Source: Halopseudomonas xinjiangensis (GTDB lineage Bacteria; Pseudomonadota; Gammaproteobacteria; Pseudomonadales; Pseudomonadaceae). Taken from it: a stretch of 64,000 nucleotides of DNA. This document shows positions 27,738 through 36,362 of the stretch, one piece after another. Numbering within the stretch: the first letter of the stretch is position 1; each line of letters starts with the position of its first letter. The notes under the pieces are model-generated. The model did not search any database, was not told the origin of the DNA, and saw only the letters and a list, made by a program, of their open reading frames with translations. The stretch spans positions 52,550 through 116,549 of the forward strand of contig DRFO01000004.1 in the NCBI GenBank assembly GCA_011050525.1, in the 5' to 3' direction. The translations under genes were made by a program, and so were the position numbers.

Positions 27738-29402
27738 ATGATTGGGTCTGGCCTGTCATTACTGTCGAGTCCAGCCCAGCCTGACACGCTGGTTAATACC
27801 CTGTCGTTGCCCTGTCGAGTGTTTCTGGCAGCGCTGTCCGGAGTATTGTTGTGCCTGCCCTGGTTGAATCCGGCGTTGTATTGGACCGCATGGATTGGCT
27901 GGGTGCCGCTGCTGTTTGCCCTGGAAAACACGCGTCTGCCCGTCGCCGCTCTGCTCGGATGGGTAACGGGTGTCGTGTGTTTCGCTGGCGCCAGCAACTG
28001 GATGGTTGCGTTCATCGTCAATCTCAAAGGTCTTTCCTACCCCCTGAGCGCCGCCCTGGCCCTGATATTCTGGTGCTACGCCGGCATTGCAATCGGGATC
28101 GCCTGTGCCGGCTACCGCTGGTTGATTCGCTGGCTGCCGGGTTACCAGGTAGTGGCTTTTCCCGTCTGTGTACTGAGCAGCATGGCGCTTTACCCGCTGC
28201 TGTTTGAAACCCATTTCGCTGAAGCCCAGGCGCAATTTCTGTCTGCCATTCAGGGTGTCGCATTGCTCGGAGCGCAGGGGCTGGATGCTGTTATGGCTGT
28301 GGTCAGCGTATTGATCTTTTTGCTGGTGAGGCATCGGACGGTTCGATGTCTATGGCACCCGCTCAACCTCTCAGCTCTGGTGCTGATGCTCGCCTGGTTT
28401 ACCTACGGCGTGGCGAGTCTTGCCTCATGGGACAATGAAATTGCCCATTGGGAGAGCCGAGCCATAGGGTTGGTGCAGCCCAACGATGCGGTGTCGCTGG
28501 AAATCCCCACCCCCGCAGAGGGGTTTAGCCACGAGTTCCCTGAAGAAATGCTGGCGACCCGACGCCTGAGTGAAGCGGGGGCCGAATGGGTGGCCTGGCC
28601 CGAGGCGCGCTACAAGGGATACTTCGACAAATTCAGTGTTCGCGAAGGTTACCGCGAACGTCTCCAGGAAACGGGTGTGTCGTTGATTTTCCATGACGTG
28701 GAAAAGCGCTGGCAGGATAGCGAGCAAGTCAGCTTCAATTCGGTTGTCATGCTGGACGAGCAAGGAAACCTGCAGAACACCTATCGAAAAATTCAGCGCA
28801 TGCCTTTTGGCGAATACCTGCCGGATGTTTTTTCCTTGCCAGGGCTCGACTCGCTGAGCACTTTGTTCCTGGGTGAGTTTCTCAGGCCCCTCGCCGCAGG
28901 AACAGATCATGCCTATTTCCAGATTGGAGATATGCGGGTAGTGCCCAAGGTGTGCTTTGAAACCGCCTTTCCGGCTTTTATTGCCGATTCGATAGGCACA
29001 GACGGGGCTGGCAAGATACTGCTTTTTCTTTCGCAGGACAGCTGGTTCGGCGAGACCACCCAGCCCTTTCAGCATGGCGCGATGTCAATCATCCGTGGGG
29101 TAGAAAACCGGGTCCCCATGATCCATCTGATCAACAACGGCCCATCGCTGGCGACTACGCCCCATGGCCGGGTGATAAGCGCCACCGACGCCTTCTCTCG
29201 CGCTGAGGTGCTGGTTTCCATGCCGTTCTCGAAGGTGTCGGGGGGCAGTTTCTTCAGCCGCTACCCCTGGCTGTCGACCTGGATGACCTTCCTGATCGTG
29301 GGGATATTATTCTCCCTGTCGCTGCTGCGATTATGTCGATACCGGATGCGGCTGCTTCAAACAACCAGCCCGGCGGTGAACCCGGACGACCAGGCCCACT
29401 GA
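27738..29402 (+). CDS. Apolipoprotein N-acyltransferase (Lnt) paralogue
   Basis: This polytopic inner-membrane protein of about 554 residues has a C-terminal nitrilase-like domain. The Lnt catalytic triad is recognisable as Glu289 (AWPEARYKG), Lys351 (TYRKIQRMPFGEYLP) and Cys406 (PKVCFETAFP). Spacings are close to those of E. coli Lnt. About seven hydrophobic helices precede the domain and one follows it. The main lnt of pseudomonads lies beside corC/ybeX, which is absent here, so this is probably a second copy with a different acceptor. Start 27738 lies 12 bases after GGAGG. An ATG at 27726 is too close to that site. It overlaps the convergent flavoprotein gene by 46 bases. Confidence 0.78.
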   Translation: MIGSGLSLLSSPAQPDTLVNTLSLPCRVFLAALSGVLLCLPWLNPALYWTAWIGWVPLLFALENTRLPVAALLGWVTGVVCFAGASNWMVAFIVNLKGLSYPLSAALALIFWCYAGIAIGIACAGYRWLIRWLPGYQVVAFPVCVLSSMALYPLLFETHFAEAQAQFLSAIQGVALLGAQGLDAVMAVVSVLIFLLVRHRTVRCLWHPLNLSALVLMLAWFTYGVASLASWDNEIAHWESRAIGLVQPNDAVSLEIPTPAEGFSHEFPEEMLATRRLSEAGAEWVAWPEARYKGYFDKFSVREGYRERLQETGVSLIFHDVEKRWQDSEQVSFNSVVMLDEQGNLQNTYRKIQRMPFGEYLPDVFSLPGLDSLSTLFLGEFLRPLAAGTDHAYFQIGDMRVVPKVCFETAFPAFIADSIGTDGAGKILLFLSQDSWFGETTQPFQHGAMSIIRGVENRVPMIHLINNGPSLATTPHGRVISATDAFSRAEVLVSMPFSKVSGGSFFSRYPWLSTWMTFLIVGILFSLSLLRLCRYRMRLLQTTSPAVNPDDQAH

Positions 29403-30589
29403 AAGTTGAACCCACCCAGGTGACCGGTCACGTCCAGCACCTCACCGATGAAATACAGGCCCGGCTGTGTTTTCGCCTCCATGGTCTTGGAGCTGATGCT
29501 GTCGGTAGCCACCCCGCCCAGGGTCACTTCAGCGGTGCGGTACCCCTCGGTGGCGGAGGGTTTCAGCAACCATCGGTTGAGCTGCTCGCCTATCACGGAT
29601 AACTTCCTGTCGGTGAACTCCGCCAGCGCGGTATCCTCCTGATCGGCCCACCACAACACCTGCAGTTCCGATACCAGCGCCTTGGCCAGCCGTTGCGTGA
29701 GCACGGTTTTCAGCCGGCTCTTTGGTAGTTGTTGTTTGGTTTGCAGCAACCAGTTCGCGGCATCGACCCCCGGCAGCAGATCGATGGCGACTTCATCGCC
29801 GGGGCCCCAGTAGTTGGATATCTGCAAAATCGCCGGTCCGCTTATGCCGCGATGGGTAAAGAGCATGTTTTCGGTAAAGGCCCGGCCGCCGCAGCTCACT
29901 TCGATCTCCAACGCCAGCCCCGAGAGCCGTTCACAGAATGGTTTCATCGCGTCGCTGAACATGAACGGGACCAGGCCGGCCTGCCGCTCGATCAGTGGCA
30001 AACCGAATTGCCTGGCGATGTCATAGCCAATGCCGCTGCCGCCCAGAGTTGGCACTGACAGTGCACCGGTAGCAACGACCAGCGAACTGCACTCAAGCGT
30101 GCAAGGCTGGCCATTTTGCTGCATTTGAATGCGGTACCGGCTCGCAGAGCCAGTCTGCGTGGCAATGCTCTCGACTTCACAGTGGGTACGAATGTCGGCG
30201 CCGGCCCATTCACACTCTGCCAGTAACATGGCGACGATATCCTTTGCCGAGTCCTTGCAAAACAGCTGGCTGTGTTTGCGTTCCTCATAATCGATGCCGT
30301 GACGCTCGACCAGCTCGATGAAATCCCACTGGGTATAGCGCTTGAGCGCGGATTTGCAGAAATGCGGGTTCTGCGAGATGAAATTGTCAGGCTCAACCAG
30401 ATTGTTGGTGAAGTTGCAACGCCCCCCTCCGGACATCAGAATTTTCTTGCCGACTTTGTTGGCCCTCTCAAGTACCAGAACCCGACGCCCGCGTTGTGCG
30501 GCGGTAAAGGCGCATAACAAACCGGATGCCCCCGCGCCGAGAATGATTACATCATAGTGTTCAGCTTTTGGTGGCACGGAATGATCCAT
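29357..30589 (-). CDS. BaiN/HI0933-family FAD-dependent oxidoreductase
   Basis: The 410-residue flavoprotein begins with an FAD-binding motif (VIILGAGASGLLCA), followed by VLERANKVGKKILMSGGGRCN, the hallmark of the HI0933/YhiN family. The C-terminal GEVLDVTGHLGGFNFQWAWSSG is the second FAD-contacting segment. Physiological substrates of this family are mostly unknown. BaiN members in gut bacteria reduce bile acid intermediates, which does not transfer here. Its start overlaps the end of the upstream RNA methyltransferase gene by 29 bases, indicating cotranscription. Its 3' end overlaps the Lnt paralogue on the other strand. Confidence 0.88.
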   Translation of the reverse strand: MDHSVPPKAEHYDVIILGAGASGLLCAFTAAQRGRRVLVLERANKVGKKILMSGGGRCNFTNNLVEPDNFISQNPHFCKSALKRYTQWDFIELVERHGIDYEERKHSQLFCKDSAKDIVAMLLAECEWAGADIRTHCEVESIATQTGSASRYRIQMQQNGQPCTLECSSLVVATGALSVPTLGGSGIGYDIARQFGLPLIERQAGLVPFMFSDAMKPFCERLSGLALEIEVSCGGRAFTENMLFTHRGISGPAILQISNYWGPGDEVAIDLLPGVDAANWLLQTKQQLPKSRLKTVLTQRLAKALVSELQVLWWADQEDTALAEFTDRKLSVIGEQLNRWLLKPSATEGYRTAEVTLGGVATDSISSKTMEAKTQPGLYFIGEVLDVTGHLGGFNFQWAWSSGFTAGLVV

Positions 30590-31103
30590 CAGAACGACTG
30601 GGCGTTGTAACTCGGTTGTTGGTGTCGCGGCTGTGTCTGATCAGCTCGTCGCTGCCGGCCGCAGCGCCGGATTTGGCCAGCCGATCGTAGAGGACGACGT
30701 TGACGGTAGCGGCCAGATTCATGCAGCCGACGGTGGGAATATAAACCACCGCATCGGCGCGATCGACCAGAGCCTGGTCCAGGCTGCCATCCTCTGGCCC
30801 GAATACGTAAAGCACCTGGTCGGGATGCTCGAAGGCGGGGAGGGCGATGGCCCCTTCTACTAGCTCGACGCAAACAATCTGGGTCGTGTCCGGCAAGGCG
30901 TCCAGAAGGCAGGTCACGTTGGTCAGCGGAATGCGCAGGCGGGCGCTCTTGGTGTCGGTATGAAAACGCGCTGCCCGATCATAGCGGCTGCCGGTATAGA
31001 GCACCGCATCGACCTGGTAGCAGCCGGCGGCACGCATAACGGCCCCGACATTGGAGGGGCTTTTCGGGTCTATCAGCCCGATGCTGACACTGGTCGCAGG
31101 CAT
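30561..31103 (-). CDS. TrmH/SpoU-family RNA methyltransferase
   Basis: The 180-residue protein starts MPATSVSIGLIDPKSPSNVG at 31103. It carries the SPOUT knot: NVGAVMRAAGCY near the start, YVFGPEDGSL in the middle, and IPTVGCMNLAATVNVVLYDR at the end, where SAM binds. This is the trefoil pattern of 2'-O-ribose methyltransferases acting on tRNA or rRNA. The short length, with no separate substrate-binding domain, resembles TrmL, but the target nucleotide cannot be read from sequence. The frame extends upstream to 31292 without similarity. It is followed by the flavoprotein gene with a 29-base overlap and is divergent from the RRM gene. Confidence 0.82.
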   Translation of the reverse strand: MPATSVSIGLIDPKSPSNVGAVMRAAGCYQVDAVLYTGSRYDRAARFHTDTKSARLRIPLTNVTCLLDALPDTTQIVCVELVEGAIALPAFEHPDQVLYVFGPEDGSLDQALVDRADAVVYIPTVGCMNLAATVNVVLYDRLAKSGAAAGSDELIRHSRDTNNRVTTPSRSDGSFRATKS

Positions 31104-31220
31104 GGTTTCGGATTCGTTGGTTGCAAGTCGTCCGGGAAAGCGCAATCCGTGGCGCTTCCCCGTGAAGGCTTCGTCAGTAGAAGGTATAGTGCGAAGGCTA
31201 AATACTAACATGGTAAACCG

Positions 31221-31469
31221 ATGAAACTGTTGATACGTAATCTTGCCCGCACTACGACCGAAGCCGAGTTGCGGAACCTGTTCGAGGCCCACGGTGTGGT
31301 TCAGTCGTGCAGCCTGGTGATGGACAAGGTGACCGGCGGCTCCAAGGGTTTCGGCTTTATCGAGATGCCCAGGACCAACGACGCGAAGGCCGCGATGAAA
31401 GCCTTGAATGGTCTGGACGTGGCGGGCAGCCGCATCCGCGTCAAGATGGATGAATCCAAGGATGCCTGA
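31221..31469 (+). CDS. Single-RRM RNA-binding protein
   Basis: The 82-residue product is one RNA recognition motif. RNP2 is KLLIRNL at 2-8 and RNP1 is SKGFGFIEM at about 41-49, with the aromatic residues that stack on RNA bases in place. Small glycine-poor RRM proteins of this kind occur in many proteobacteria and cyanobacteria and are often cold-induced. Whether this one is cold-induced is not visible. Its last eight bases overlap the start of the VF530-like gene, so the two are translationally coupled. Confidence 0.87.
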   Translation: MKLLIRNLARTTTEAELRNLFEAHGVVQSCSLVMDKVTGGSKGFGFIEMPRTNDAKAAMKALNGLDVAGSRIRVKMDESKDA

Positions 31470-31695
31470 TCAGCACAGCAATGACCCGTTGCACGGGGTT
31501 ACGCTGAAACAAGTGCTTACTTCACTGGTAGAAACCTTTGGGTGGGAAGAGCTCGGACGACGCATCCCCATCAGGTGTTTCCAGAGCGACCCGGGCCTCA
31601 ACTCGAGCCTGAAATTCCTGCGCATGACGCCCTGGGCGCGGCAGAAGGTTGAAGCTCTTTATCTTCAGTCGCGCGACGATCAACCGCCACGCTGA
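31462..31695 (+). CDS. VF530-like DNA-binding protein (DUF2132)
   Basis: The 77-residue product contains NDPLHGVTLKQVLTSLVE, GWEELGRRIPIRCF and the highly conserved SSLKFLRMTPWARQKVEALY. Together these define the VF530/DUF2132 family, first studied structurally in Vibrio fischeri and proposed to bind DNA. The ATG overlaps the end of the RRM gene by eight bases in another frame, which suggests translational coupling. Pairing with an RNA-binding protein hints at a shared nucleic-acid role. That role is inference. Confidence 0.85.
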   Translation: MPDQHSNDPLHGVTLKQVLTSLVETFGWEELGRRIPIRCFQSDPGLNSSLKFLRMTPWARQKVEALYLQSRDDQPPR

Positions 31696-31701
31696 AGGGC
31701 G

Positions 31702-32511
31702 TCAACTGTCGCGGCACAGCTCCAGATCGGTAACCAGCACCTGTGCGAACGCCTGTGCCTGGGATGAGTAGTCCCAGCGTTCCACGGCGCACTGATGCTT
31801 GCCGTTATCCAGGCTATGGCTAATCAGGTTTACCGAATTGGGTATGTCGCCGCGGACGCGGCTGGACAGCGCGGTGCCTGCCTGCGCTGTCCAGCCTTTG
31901 CGACCGGTCTCTCCGGCCTGGCCGTAAATCGGCCATACATAGGGCAGGTGGATATGTCCGCCGACCAACAGATCCAGGCCAGCATCTACCCACGCCGGCA
32001 CGGCGTGCTCGCGGCCGATAAGCAGGTTGGCGGTGTCGGACTCTGCAACGGCCTTGACCGGATGATGCTGCATTATCACGCGTAGCTGTTCCGGCTTTGC
32101 CTGCCGCAGACGCTGAATCACTCGGGCCACCTGTTCTGGAGATACTTCGCCATTCTTGTGGCGTGAAGCGCGGGTCGAGTTTATGCCTATGACCAGAACC
32201 TCGTCGGTTTCGAATTCAGGCTCCAGATTGCTGCCGAATACTCGCTGGAAATTCCCGTAGGGATTGATAAAACGCGCCGCCAGATTATAAAGCGGGATAT
32301 CGTGGTTGCCCGGTACGGCTAGCACCGGGCAGGGGAGCTGTTTGACGAAACGCCCGGCAGCGGCGAACTGGTTACGTCTGGCGCGTTGAGTAATGTCTCC
32401 GCTGAGCAGGACGAGATCCGGCGCCTGTGCTTTAACAAACTCCAGAAGTGCCGTGACGACGGGTAGTTGTTCGGTTCCGAAGTGGGGGTCGGATATCTGC
32501 AGCAATTTCAT
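31702..32511 (-). CDS. Calcineurin-like metallophosphoesterase
   Basis: The 269-residue protein carries the dinuclear metal motifs in order: DPHFG (8-12), GDITQ (about 38), GNHD (about 68), a later MQHHPV, and GGHIHLP near residue 195. It resembles bacterial phosphodiesterase/phosphohydrolases of the Icc/CpdA fold, but the substrate is not evident. The start codon overlaps the stop of the lipid-kinase gene by four bases (ATGA), so the two are translated from one message. A shared role in phospholipid-derived phosphate chemistry is possible but unproved. Confidence 0.85.
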   Translation of the reverse strand: MKLLQISDPHFGTEQLPVVTALLEFVKAQAPDLVLLSGDITQRARRNQFAAAGRFVKQLPCPVLAVPGNHDIPLYNLAARFINPYGNFQRVFGSNLEPEFETDEVLVIGINSTRASRHKNGEVSPEQVARVIQRLRQAKPEQLRVIMQHHPVKAVAESDTANLLIGREHAVPAWVDAGLDLLVGGHIHLPYVWPIYGQAGETGRKGWTAQAGTALSSRVRGDIPNSVNLISHSLDNGKHQCAVERWDYSSQAQAFAQVLVTDLELCRDS

Positions 32512-33488
32512 CCTGGTGATCCTGTTCCAGTGGTTTTGCGCGGCACCAGCAGCTGCAGTCTGTGGGGCGCAACCTTGAATTCCAGCGGTGTGTCGAGTTC
32601 CGACAGCTCGCCGTCCAAAGCGACCTTGGTGTGCTTTTTACGGCCCAGGCGCACTGTCATCCTGTCGAAGCCGAAGCTGATAACGTTGTCGGCCTGGCCC
32701 AGATGGCTGAGCAATCCGCGGATCAGGATGCCGTATTGCGCAAGCGTGCCGACTGGCTTTGACGTAATCGCCACCAGATGATGCCGCTCAAGCTCCTGCT
32801 CCTCGTCCAGCCCCATGTGTTTCAGCTGTAGTGCGTTATTGTCCACTACCATCGTGGGTGTGCGCAGGGTCCGGGTCTTGCCGCCGAATTCGAGTTGAAC
32901 ATGCAACTGCCGGTGGGCATGCATCAGGGTAACAATAGCCGACCATAACGCCACCCAGCGGCTGCGTCCGTAACGTTGCTTATAAGCTTCGCGGTCTTCC
33001 AGCAGCTGCGGATAAAGCCCGAAGCTGGCGTTCACCAGAAAGGGACGGTTATTCAACAGCCCTACCTGCACAGGTTTGATGACTGCATCAAGCAGGCACC
33101 TGGCGGCGGTTTCGGTATCCTGGGATATGCCGTATGCCCTGCCGAAATAATTGAATGTACCCTGCGGAAGGATGCCGAAGGGCAGCCCCGTATCGAGAAC
33201 CACCTGGGCCACCGCATTCAGCGTGCCGTCGCCACCAGCCGCTACCACCACGCCGCCCTGCTCTCTGGCTAGTTGCACCGCGCGCCTGGCGGTGCTTGTC
33301 AGTTGCGACCCATAATCTACCGCCATCAACTCGAACCGGCGATTGCCTTGCGTCAGGACTGCAGAAATCGTGTCTTTGGTTACCTGGGCATCACGGTTGC
33401 CCGACGAGGCGTTCATCACGATAAAGAAGGTTTCGGTGCCTGAAAGGCTCGCAGTCACGTCGGGTTCTTTGCCGCTTTGAGCGTCCAT
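32508..33488 (-). CDS. Diacylglycerol-kinase-family lipid kinase
   Basis: The 326-residue protein has the catalytic-domain sequence VVAAGGDGTLNAVAQVVL (ATP-binding GGDGT) and GILPQGTFNYFGRAYGI. A C-terminal beta-rich half ends with the VALDGE segment typical of YegS/DagK/LCB5 relatives. Such enzymes phosphorylate diacylglycerol or related lipids at the membrane. The start at 33488 has a purine-rich stretch (AAGGGATGAGAG) upstream. A TTG start at 33566 would add 26 unlikely residues. The stop overlaps the start of the metallophosphoesterase gene, forming a two-gene operon. Confidence 0.83.
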   Translation of the reverse strand: MDAQSGKEPDVTASLSGTETFFIVMNASSGNRDAQVTKDTISAVLTQGNRRFELMAVDYGSQLTSTARRAVQLAREQGGVVVAAGGDGTLNAVAQVVLDTGLPFGILPQGTFNYFGRAYGISQDTETAARCLLDAVIKPVQVGLLNNRPFLVNASFGLYPQLLEDREAYKQRYGRSRWVALWSAIVTLMHAHRQLHVQLEFGGKTRTLRTPTMVVDNNALQLKHMGLDEEQELERHHLVAITSKPVGTLAQYGILIRGLLSHLGQADNVISFGFDRMTVRLGRKKHTKVALDGELSELDTPLEFKVAPHRLQLLVPRKTTGTGSPG

Positions 33489-33570
33489 ATGGCTCTCATC
33501 CCTTCGGTCGGTTTCGGAACAAATGACTGTGCTATGGGCTGTGCTAGGAGTCGATGGGTTGGACAAGGCG

Positions 33571-33837
33571 TTATCTCAGTTGGCTGTCTTTGCTGCCTCG
33601 CCGGTTGAATCCACCGTTGCGCTGATCTGCCTTGTCGAGCTGCGTCTGGCAGGCTACGCATAGCCGAACTCCCGGGAGGGCCTTGCGCCGAGCCTCTAAA
33701 ATGGGTTGATCGCACTCTTCACAATGGGTCAGGCTCTCGCCCTTGGGCAGCCGGCTGCGCGCGCGTTGCACGGCTTCGTCAACGGTATCGTCAATCTGAT
33801 CCTGCACGGCCCCGTCTTGAGCCCAGCCAGTTGCCAT
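33571..33837 (-). CDS. DksA/TraR-type C4 zinc-finger protein
   Basis: The 88-residue product has the four-cysteine zinc finger CEEC...CVAC (CEECDQPILEARRKALPGV, then RLCVAC) with the DksA/TraR signature spacing. A short helical N-terminus (VQDQIDDTVDEAVQRARSRL) precedes it. It lacks the long coiled coil with the DxxDxA tip, so it resembles YbiI rather than full DksA and may not act on RNA polymerase in the same way. Start ATG 33837 follows GAGAGATC. The glucan phosphorylase-like gene lies 44 bases upstream on the same strand. Confidence 0.83.
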   Translation of the reverse strand: MATGWAQDGAVQDQIDDTVDEAVQRARSRLPKGESLTHCEECDQPILEARRKALPGVRLCVACQTQLDKADQRNGGFNRRGSKDSQLR

Positions 33838-33881
33838 AGCGATCTCTCCCCTGGCTCCATAAGAGCCTGAGCATGGGCGTG

Positions 33882-35534
33882 TCAGATGTTGTAAAGCATT
33901 TCGTAGTATTGATGCGCCATGCGGTCGGAATCGAAAAACGGAACGACATCGGTCATGCCATTTTTCATTACACTCAACCATTCGGCGTGATTGTTGTAAT
34001 AAAGTTCAACCACCTTGTTTTCGATGATGTGCATCAGGTTCTGGTAATCGGTTTCGTCCTGGACGTCTTCGGGCAAGTCGGCATCGGTTACCGGTATCAC
34101 GAAGCAGTTGACACCATCCTTGGCAAATTCCGGTATCCATCCATCGCTGATGGACAGATTGACAGCGCCATTCATCGCTGCGGTCATGCCGCTGGTGCCC
34201 GATGCTTCACGGGGTCTTCGTGGGGTATTCAACCAGACGTCGGCGCCTTGCTTGAGGAGTCTGGACAGTTCGATCTCATACCCGGTCAGCACGGCGAAAT
34301 TGGCTTCCTTGTAGGAGAATTTAACCAGGCTGTCGAACATCTCGATAGCGCCATGATCGAAGGGGTAGGGTTTGCCGGCCCAGATAACCTGAACCGGTTT
34401 GTCGATTCTCTCTATCAGTTGGCTGAAGCGGTAAATGTCACGCGTCAGCAGGTTTGCTCTTTTATAGGAGGCAAAGCGGCGTGCCCAGACTATTGTCAGG
34501 GTGTCCTTGTCGAACAGTTTTCCGGTCTGATCGGCCACAACCTTGAACAGTTGCTCCTTCATCTGTTTCTTTCTGTCTATCAGCAACTGGTCGTCGTTTT
34601 CTTTCAATGCCGTGCGTAGCGTGCTGTCTTGCCAGAATCGTGCGTTCTGCGCGTTGGTGATAGCCTTGATCTCACAGATGCCCTCATTGCCAGCCCACAT
34701 CGCGTTCGAAACCACTCCGTGCAGCTGGGAGACGGCATTCGATACCTTGGCAACCCGTAGCGCCGCCAGCGTGTGGCTGAACACGGGACCGTCCATCCCG
34801 GTCATTCTCACCATGTTGTCAAAGGAGATATTGTTGAAATAGCCCATCTCCTGAAGGAACGAGGTTTCATGTTCCTGATTCCCGGCCAGCTCCGGTGTGT
34901 GGGTAGTGAGCACAACGCGCTTGCTGACCTCGTCGATGTCGCCAATCTGTTCTACCAGTTGGAACGCCATCGGCAGGGCGTGCGCTTCGTTCATGTGATA
35001 AATGTCGGCTCCGCCCAGCGCTTCGACCACCTTCGCCCCGCCGATCCCCAGCACGATGCTTTGCGCCACCCTCGCGGAGTGCTCGGCGTCGTAAAGCCGG
35101 TGGGTGATGGTCTGCGCCAGATAATCGTTTTCGGGAATATCCGTTGTCAGCAAATACATGGGGACGGTGCCGAATACGTGGGCGGGCAGATACATGGCTT
35201 TCACGTATACCGGATGGTGGTTCACCGTCACCTTTACCGTAATGCCGCTGTCGAGCAGGAAGGGATAGAATTTCCGTTGAAAATGCACCCTCAGCGCTTG
35301 ATCTTCATTCCTGACCTGGTCGTAGTAACCGAAGCTCCAGAGCATGCCGATCCCGATCATGTTCTGCCGCAGATCGTGGGCGCTGCGCATATGGGATCCT
35401 GCCAGAAAGCCCAGCCCCCCTGAATAAATCTTGAGGGCCTGGTCTATAGCGAACTCCATGGAAAAGTAGGCTACACGTTTAGCGTACCGCTGATCGATCT
35501 CGTAGGGATGGCCCCACTTGTCGTATGCACTCAT
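33882..35534 (-). CDS. Alpha-glucan phosphorylase-family protein lacking the PLP lysine
   Basis: The 550-residue protein matches short alpha-glucan phosphorylases: RVAYFSMEFAIDQALKIYSG at the start, NEAHALPMAFQL, TTHTPELAGN, VWARRFASYKRANLL, and a C-terminal EASGTSGM segment. These enzymes release glucose 1-phosphate from alpha-glucan with a pyridoxal phosphate held by a lysine in EASGT..MK. Here that lysine is Thr451 (SGTSGMTAAMNG; codon ACC at 34184-34182). The fold and other motifs are kept, and the frame is uninterrupted. It may therefore be a glycosyltransferase-like variant, a regulatory protein or an inactive paralogue. No other glycogen gene is in the window. A DksA-like gene lies downstream. 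Confidence 0.75.
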   Translation of the reverse strand: MSAYDKWGHPYEIDQRYAKRVAYFSMEFAIDQALKIYSGGLGFLAGSHMRSAHDLRQNMIGIGMLWSFGYYDQVRNEDQALRVHFQRKFYPFLLDSGITVKVTVNHHPVYVKAMYLPAHVFGTVPMYLLTTDIPENDYLAQTITHRLYDAEHSARVAQSIVLGIGGAKVVEALGGADIYHMNEAHALPMAFQLVEQIGDIDEVSKRVVLTTHTPELAGNQEHETSFLQEMGYFNNISFDNMVRMTGMDGPVFSHTLAALRVAKVSNAVSQLHGVVSNAMWAGNEGICEIKAITNAQNARFWQDSTLRTALKENDDQLLIDRKKQMKEQLFKVVADQTGKLFDKDTLTIVWARRFASYKRANLLTRDIYRFSQLIERIDKPVQVIWAGKPYPFDHGAIEMFDSLVKFSYKEANFAVLTGYEIELSRLLKQGADVWLNTPRRPREASGTSGMTAAMNGAVNLSISDGWIPEFAKDGVNCFVIPVTDADLPEDVQDETDYQNLMHIIENKVVELYYNNHAEWLSVMKNGMTDVVPFFDSDRMAHQYYEMLYNI

Positions 35535-35833
35535 ATATCGAACGTCTCGCTGGATTACGATTTGCGGGAAAGTCTTTACAGATTCTGCAACAAGGCAGAC
35601 AGGGCTGTTGCGCCATTGACGCCCGCGCTTCGGTCTGGCGCTTGGTTTGCTGGGTCAGTGTCTATCAGGGTGTAATGATCAGCAAGCCCCCTGGCCTTGG
35701 CAAATGTGACTAACCCGGCGAATCCGGACATACGGTTGGTTATCAAGCCGAGATGGCCAATAACAGCCGCAGTGGACCGGGAATTTTCTGCTCCTCAGGT
35801 CGTCAACTGATTATGTAAACAGGAGACAAGCCC
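35535..35833. other. Intergenic region, no gene seen
   Basis: About 300 bases between the divergent phosphorylase-like gene and the acidic-protein gene. No RNA gene or strong repeat is visible. GGAATT followed 16 bases later by GTCAA (35781-35807) faintly resembles an extracytoplasmic-function sigma promoter for the acidic-protein gene, but this is weak. AGGAGAC precedes the ATG at 35834. Confidence 0.4.
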
Positions 35834-36235
35834 ATGACCAGATCCCCGGAAGACAGACCAGTCCGAAACACTACAGATGCCTTGGAGCCCGAGCAGGAGG
35901 TTAGAGAGCTGGACTTTGAAGAAGACGGCCCGATGGGACCCGTTGGCGGCCTGCCAGCGGATGAGGAACTGGTCGAGCGTGCCGGTGAGGCGGGCTTGAC
36001 GGAAGCCTCCATGCCCGGCGAAGGCCCAACCGCAGACGATGCCTCGCCCGAGACGCTGATACGCGAAGACGGCGCGCGTTCGCCGGATGAGGCGGGTGGC
36101 GGTTTGCCTGCAGACAAGGAACTGACCGCCGTCGAAGGCGACGAGGTAGGTGTGCAGGCAGGTCTTGACGAGGCAGAGCTGGCACGTACCGATCCGCTGG
36201 ATGGCAAGCCTTGGGATGGGGAGCCGGAGCGCTAG
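35834..36235 (+). CDS. Acidic, disordered protein resembling DUF6021
   Basis: The 133-residue product is very rich in Glu, Asp, Pro and Gly with almost no hydrophobic core, so it is probably disordered. A segment is duplicated: GGLPADEELVERAGEAGL (about 38-55) and GGLPADKELTAVEGDEVG (about 89-106). Similar Pseudomonas proteins are labelled DUF6021 or, misleadingly, HPr-related. Nothing in the sequence supports a phosphotransferase role. AGGAGAC is a strong ribosome site. Stress-induced hydrophilic proteins have this look, but no function is assigned. Confidence 0.65.
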   Translation: MTRSPEDRPVRNTTDALEPEQEVRELDFEEDGPMGPVGGLPADEELVERAGEAGLTEASMPGEGPTADDASPETLIREDGARSPDEAGGGLPADKELTAVEGDEVGVQAGLDEAELARTDPLDGKPWDGEPER

Positions 36236-36362
36236 ATAAGCAAGTCGTCGGAATTACGCCGAAGCGGTGCGTAGAACTCAAGCGCGCTTCGGTAGTCCAA
36301 TGCTTATAACCGGGCAAGTGGACGATTACCATTTCGCAACGCCCGAGCGGCAGGTGTGGCGT

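Noticed and set aside
35781-35807. A possible extracytoplasmic-function sigma promoter before the acidic-protein gene
   Set aside because: The match to GAACTT-type and TCTGA-type boxes is too weak to report as a site.
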